Part shown: piece after piece, positions 59,904 to 64,000 of the stretch
Layout: every line of letters starts with the position of its first letter
Position numbering within the stretch: the first letter of the stretch is position 1
NCBI RefSeq assembly: GCF_004116455.1
Contig: NZ_PDJU01000010.1
Coordinates: 62,001 to 126,000 of the forward strand
DNA: 64,000 nucleotides
DNA from: Arcobacter sp. F155
GTDB taxonomy: Bacteria; Campylobacterota; Campylobacteria; Campylobacterales; Arcobacteraceae
Direction of reading: 5' to 3'
The notes under the pieces: generated by a model
What the model saw: only the letters and a program-made list of their open reading frames with translations
The model's database searches: none
What the model was told of the DNA's origin: nothing
Made by a program: the position numbers and the translations under genes

Positions 59904-61520
59904 ATGAAAGAAATAAGTAATTTAAATGAATTAATTGAGTTATGTAATAACTTATCGGTTTTATATGTTGAAGACGATTCTATGTTAAATCAAGTAAATA
60001 CTTCTATTTTAGAAAGTATTTTTAAAAGAGTAGATTCATGTGCTAATGGGAAAGAGGCCCTTGAAAAGTACATTGAAAAAAAAGCAGACTCTAATACATA
60101 TGACCTAGTAATTACAGACATCAATATGCCATACATGAATGGTATCGAATTATCAAAAGAGGTTCTAAAACTTGATAATAGCCAACAGATATTAATAATT
60201 TCAGCTTATAATGATTCTGATAAACTAGAATTACTTATTCAATTAGGAATTAAATATTACGTACAAAAACCTGTTAGTACTGAAAAATTCTTTGAAGTTC
60301 TAGAAAAAATTGCGAAAGAGATTCATGAAAAGACTATTTCTAAAGAGTTAACAACAGAGCTTACAAGTTATGACAACATAACGAAACTTAAAAATATTCA
60401 TGCTTTACATGAGGATTTAAAACTAAATAAATTTGAAAATATTTTCATAATAGAGCTAACTAACTTTGAAAATATCCAATCCTTTTATGGTATTGAAAAA
60501 TCAGATGCTATTTTAAATGATTTAATTGTTCACCTAAAAGAAAAAATATCTTGTAAAAAATGCTTATATAGAAAAGGAACAAATAAAATTGCTTATATGT
60601 TCAATGACGAAATACGAAAAACTTTAAATAATTTTGTTGAAAAACTAGATGAGAGTATGTTTAGTTATTGTATTGGAATAAGTTCCCAAAAAGAGAATCT
60701 TGTTACTACAGCAAAAATGGCTTTAAAGTACGCAAGAAGTCATAAATTAAAGTATAAAAAATACTCTAAAGATATTGATACAAAAGATATGGACTTTAAT
60801 AGTCTAAAAATACAAGAAGTAATTAGTGAAGCAATAAAAGAAAATAGTGTTTTCCCCGTATTTCAACCTATTTTTAATAAAAACAAAGAGCTTATTAAAT
60901 ATGAAATTCTAATGAGAATCAAATCTAATAAAAAAAATAAAGTATATTTTCCAAATGAGTTTATTGATATAGCATTAGAAACAAATAATTTTTATGAACT
61001 AAATATTCTAATGTTAGAAAAACTTTTTGACACAATTAGAAATAGTGATAAGAAGTTTTCATTTAATATTTCATATCAAGATATAGTACATACAAAACTA
61101 TGTGACTATATGGAAGAAAAATTTAAAGAAGAACCTACTTTAGCAGAAAAGTTTATTTTTGAACTTTTGGAAACCCATGAAATTGAAGATTATAAAATCC
61201 TTGATGATTTTATAAAAAGATTCAAAAAATATGGTGTTTTAATTGCCCTTGATGACTTTGGAACAGGCTATTCAAACTTAAGTCAAATTGTAAATATGGA
61301 TTTTGACTATGTAAAAATAGATGGCTCACTAATAAAAGAGATTAATTATAACTATAAATCACTTGCTATAGTAAAGGCTATAATAACCTTTGCAAATGAA
61401 ACAGGTATAAAAACAATCGCTGAATTTGTTTCATCGGAAAGTATCTTCAATAAACTACAGAAAATAGGAATTGATGAATTCCAAGGATTCTATTTGAGTA
61501 AACCATTGGAAAAGATTTAG
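59904..61520 (+). CDS. REC-(degenerate GGDEF)-EAL c-di-GMP phosphodiesterase
   Basis: 538 residues: an N-terminal receiver with VITDINMPYMNG, a GGDEF-like region whose motif is lost (GTNKIAYMF), and an EAL domain. The EAL motif reads EIL (YEILMRIKS), and the other catalytic positions are kept: FNIS, FELLETHE, LDDFGTG, YVKIDG, AEF and FQGFYLSKP. It likely cleaves c-di-GMP. It ends 1 base before a histidine kinase gene, which may phosphorylate it. Its transcript may be leaderless. Confidence 0.92.
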   Translation: MKEISNLNELIELCNNLSVLYVEDDSMLNQVNTSILESIFKRVDSCANGKEALEKYIEKKADSNTYDLVITDINMPYMNGIELSKEVLKLDNSQQILIISAYNDSDKLELLIQLGIKYYVQKPVSTEKFFEVLEKIAKEIHEKTISKELTTELTSYDNITKLKNIHALHEDLKLNKFENIFIIELTNFENIQSFYGIEKSDAILNDLIVHLKEKISCKKCLYRKGTNKIAYMFNDEIRKTLNNFVEKLDESMFSYCIGISSQKENLVTTAKMALKYARSHKLKYKKYSKDIDTKDMDFNSLKIQEVISEAIKENSVFPVFQPIFNKNKELIKYEILMRIKSNKKNKVYFPNEFIDIALETNNFYELNILMLEKLFDTIRNSDKKFSFNISYQDIVHTKLCDYMEEKFKEEPTLAEKFIFELLETHEIEDYKILDDFIKRFKKYGVLIALDDFGTGYSNLSQIVNMDFDYVKIDGSLIKEINYNYKSLAIVKAIITFANETGIKTIAEFVSSESIFNKLQKIGIDEFQGFYLSKPLEKI

Positions 61521-61521
61521 T

Positions 61522-63693
61522 ATGAAAAAAAACTTGCCCTTAAAGTCAATACTTTATAACACATATTTTAAAACAGCCCTTGTTCCTCTTATTGTAATTG
61601 AGATAACTCTATTAATTTTATATTTTGGAATAAGCAAATATATTGTTAGTAATACTAAAAATTTAAGTTCCCAAGAAATAAAGACAAACCTTCTAAATAT
61701 ATCTCAAAAAGAGACACAAGAGATAAACTACCAATTAAAAGAGATATCAAATATAGCTTTAATAGCTCAATATGAACAAGAAAAAATATTCAAAGAGAAA
61801 GATGAAATTCTTAAAAATATAAAGACTCCTGAATTTAAATATGCTAAAAATGGAACCTTTTATAAAGTACATAATGATGGTGGAGCAAGTTTGTTATATG
61901 CTGCAACTACCAATATAGGCAAAAAAGAGAAAGAAAAAGCTATTTTTACAGAAGCTTTTGATGACAAACTAAAATATTATGTTGACAATAATAAATTAAT
62001 TGTAGCTTCATACTTTAATAGTTTTGATAACATGAATAGACTTTATCCATTTATAGAAGAAGTTTACTCACAATATCCAGCTGATATTAAGATGCAAAAC
62101 TATAACTTCTATTATGAAGCAGACCAAGAACATAATCCCCAAAGAACTACAAAATGGACTACTGCATACTTAGACCCAGCTGGACAAGGTTGGATGGTAA
62201 GTTGTATTGTGCCTATTTATACAAATGACTTCTTAGAAGGAGTTACTGGTTTTGATGTAACTATTGATAAGTTTATAAAATATGTATTAAATCTTGATTT
62301 ACCATGGAATGCAAATGCAATGCTAGTAGACCAAAATGGTTTAATACTTGCAATGCCTAAAGAGATACAAGAAAAACTAAATATAGAAGAATTAACTTCT
62401 CATAACTATGATGAAGTAATTACAGATACAAATTTAAAACCTGATGAATTTAATATCTATAAAAACAAAGAGCTTTATAAATATTTTAAAGAGTTAAAAG
62501 ATAATAAACAAATGATATCTACTTCTATAAATAATAATGAATATTTAATTACTCAATCAAATATAGAGCAAACAAATTGGAAACTTTTTATTTTTGTAGA
62601 CAAAGAAACAATATTTAAACAACTAAATGAATTAGATGATATTGCCAAAAAAATTGGTTTTGCAGCTATTTTTGGAATGATTTTATTCTATTTACTGTTC
62701 TTTGCATTTTTAATTAGAAAGATTAAAGAGATTTCAAACTTTATTGCAAAGCCTATATCTTTACTTGCAAATGAAACGCACAATTTTAATGCAGAAAAAA
62801 GAATCAATAAACCAGAAGAAACAAAAATAAAAGAGATAAATATTTTATCAAATAATTTTTATACCATGACAAATGAACTATACAAAAAAAGGCATGAATT
62901 AAAAGATTTAAATAGCTCTTTAGAAGAAAAAGTTGAAGAAGAAGTTTTAAAAAATAGAGAAAAAGATCAATTAATGCTTCATCAGTCAAAGCTAGCACAA
63001 ATGGGTGAAATGATCTCTATGATTGCCCACCAATGGAGACAACCTTTAGCTACTATAAATTCTGTTATAACTGATGTAAAATTAAAAATGTTTTTAAATA
63101 AGTTTGACCTTTCAGATGAAAAACAGAAAAAAGAGTTTGAAGAGTATCTTAAAAATAAGTTTTCAAATATAGAAGAATTAACAAATGTTTTATCTACAAC
63201 AATTGATGATTTTAGAAACTTCTATAAACCAACAAAAGATAAAAAAGAGACTTCAGTTAAGACTCTTTGTCAAAAAGCATTAGCTATTGTCAGCCATGAA
63301 TTAAAAAGTAAAGAGATTGAAGTTATTGAAAAATATGATTCAAATGACAAATACACACTTTTTGAAAATGAGTTAATACAAGTATTATTAAATATTCTAA
63401 AAAATAGTATTGATAACTTTGAAGTAATGGAAGTAAAAAATAAAAAGATAAGAGTAAATACAGTTAGTACAGATAATTATCTAAGAATTATTATCACAGA
63501 TAATGGTGGAGGAATTAAAGACTCTATTAAAGAAAAGGTATTTGAACCATACTTCTCAACAAAAGAGCATAGAAATGGAACAGGACTAGGTCTTTACATG
63601 AGTAAAATTATAATAGAGCAATACCAACAAAGTAGTTTATATTTTGAGAATACAGAAGAAGGTGTTAGTTTTACAATTGAGCTAAATAGATAG
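61522..63693 (+). CDS. Histidine kinase with Cache sensor domain
   Basis: 723 residues: TM1 near residues 16-36, a periplasmic Cache domain to about 375 (DPAGQGWMVSCIVPIY and LEGVTGFDVTIDKF), TM2 near 380-400, HAMP, coiled coil, H-box MIAHQWRQPLATINS and HATPase domain with ILLNILKNSIDNFE, DNGGGIKD and GTGLGLYMSKII. It follows the REC-EAL gene directly, suggesting a two-component c-di-GMP circuit. Ligand unknown. Confidence 0.92.
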   Translation: MKKNLPLKSILYNTYFKTALVPLIVIEITLLILYFGISKYIVSNTKNLSSQEIKTNLLNISQKETQEINYQLKEISNIALIAQYEQEKIFKEKDEILKNIKTPEFKYAKNGTFYKVHNDGGASLLYAATTNIGKKEKEKAIFTEAFDDKLKYYVDNNKLIVASYFNSFDNMNRLYPFIEEVYSQYPADIKMQNYNFYYEADQEHNPQRTTKWTTAYLDPAGQGWMVSCIVPIYTNDFLEGVTGFDVTIDKFIKYVLNLDLPWNANAMLVDQNGLILAMPKEIQEKLNIEELTSHNYDEVITDTNLKPDEFNIYKNKELYKYFKELKDNKQMISTSINNNEYLITQSNIEQTNWKLFIFVDKETIFKQLNELDDIAKKIGFAAIFGMILFYLLFFAFLIRKIKEISNFIAKPISLLANETHNFNAEKRINKPEETKIKEINILSNNFYTMTNELYKKRHELKDLNSSLEEKVEEEVLKNREKDQLMLHQSKLAQMGEMISMIAHQWRQPLATINSVITDVKLKMFLNKFDLSDEKQKKEFEEYLKNKFSNIEELTNVLSTTIDDFRNFYKPTKDKKETSVKTLCQKALAIVSHELKSKEIEVIEKYDSNDKYTLFENELIQVLLNILKNSIDNFEVMEVKNKKIRVNTVSTDNYLRIIITDNGGGIKDSIKEKVFEPYFSTKEHRNGTGLGLYMSKIIIEQYQQSSLYFENTEEGVSFTIELNR

Positions 63694-63951
63694 ATTTTAG
63701 TATATTAAATAAATATACCACTAAAGAAACACTATTTATTTATATACTTCTTGAGTACAAAAAATATAGATTTGTTTAAAATCATATATTTTGTTACTCC
63801 TACTATTTTTCGTTAGAGACTTCTTATATATTCATTAAATAAATACAAATACACTATCAAATATATAAAAAGTCTTTTTCGGTTATTTTTTAATTGAAAA
63901 TGAAAAGTAGCAGTGAAAAAACTGCTACTTTAATAAAGTTAAACTTTTTCA
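63694..63951. other. Gene-free AT-rich stretch
   Basis: Between the histidine kinase and a convergent partial gene. Apart from the terminator at 63904 I see no ORF, RNA or clear repeat. Confidence 0.6.
63904..63931. terminator. Bidirectional intrinsic terminator
   Basis: AAAGTAGCAGT, GAAAAA loop, ACTGCTACTTT: eleven perfect pairs, with T-rich sequence on the minus side. Confidence 0.85.
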
Positions 63952-64000
63952 TTAACCTACATAAACTCTTGCAGAGTCAAAGAAAGATAAGTATGCAGAC
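63952..64000 (-). CDS. C-terminal end of an unidentified gene (cut by window edge)
   Basis: On the minus strand the last bases encode ...SAYLSFFDSARVYVG and stop (TAA at plus 63954-63952), just before the terminator at 63904. Only about 15 residues are visible; no family can be named. Confidence 0.55.
   Translation of the reverse strand, partial: SAYLSFFDSARVYVG

Noticed and set aside
1-64000. CRISPR arrays, insertion sequences or prophage
   Set aside because: No regular spaced repeats, transposase or phage structural genes were seen; repeats found are hairpin terminators and short operator-like sites.

Overview
The window is AT-rich, densely coded DNA from a Campylobacterota (epsilonproteobacterial) genome, most likely Arcobacter sensu lato. 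The evidence is protein-level: BioV, histidine kinases with a HQWRQPL H-box, an FdhA/B/C formate dehydrogenase with a TorD-like chaperone, paired Aer-type PAS and methyl-accepting proteins, and a selenocysteine-containing SelD. There are no rRNAs, insertion sequences, CRISPR arrays or phage genes.

Layout. 1-9.7 kb is an accessory stretch of regulators (MocR, Crp-type, two AraC), transporters (ABC ATPase, EamA, SLC13-like, YnfA) and small enzymes. 9.7-10.2 kb is a gene-poor stretch holding a candidate type I toxin-antitoxin unit: a 29-codon hydrophobic ORF with its own promoter, structured leader and terminator, and an opposing extended -10 promoter for an antisense RNA of about 64 nt. 10.2-21.1 kb carries dapE, a giant DUF748/AsmA-like protein, MscS, MutS2, a PAS/MCP pair and an HMGL-like aldolase. 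21.4-22.1 kb has a lipoprotein and a decayed MocR remnant.

22.1-32.5 kb is one minus-strand formate dehydrogenase operon: 4Fe-4S protein, TorD-like chaperone, small Tat protein, fdhA (selenocysteine at an in-frame UGA), fdhB, fdhC, fdhD, a small duplicated-domain protein, a cysteine desulfurase-like protein and moeA. Divergent from it are a substrate-binding protein, histidine kinase, response regulator and a SocA/Panacea-type protein, a plausible sensing module for the operon. 36.6-44.4 kb is a selenium island: a PhnD/C/E-like ABC transporter (probably selenium oxyanion uptake), selD (itself read through UGA), tRNA-Sec on the opposite strand, selA and selB. Together these give uptake, selenophosphate synthesis, Sec-tRNA formation, UGA decoding and the client enzyme within about 22 kb.

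44.4-64 kb holds a chemoreceptor with a CheR-type WETF tail, a DASS-type transporter, a second PAS/MCP pair, a tightly packed operon (aroB, large MscS, mtaB, protease-dead FtsH-like ATPase, bioV, mog), a DsbA-like protein, two c-di-GMP proteins of opposite predicted activity, a SIMPL protein and a Cache-domain histidine kinase. Both window ends cut genes. All functional calls rest on reading the sequence by eye; no database search was run.
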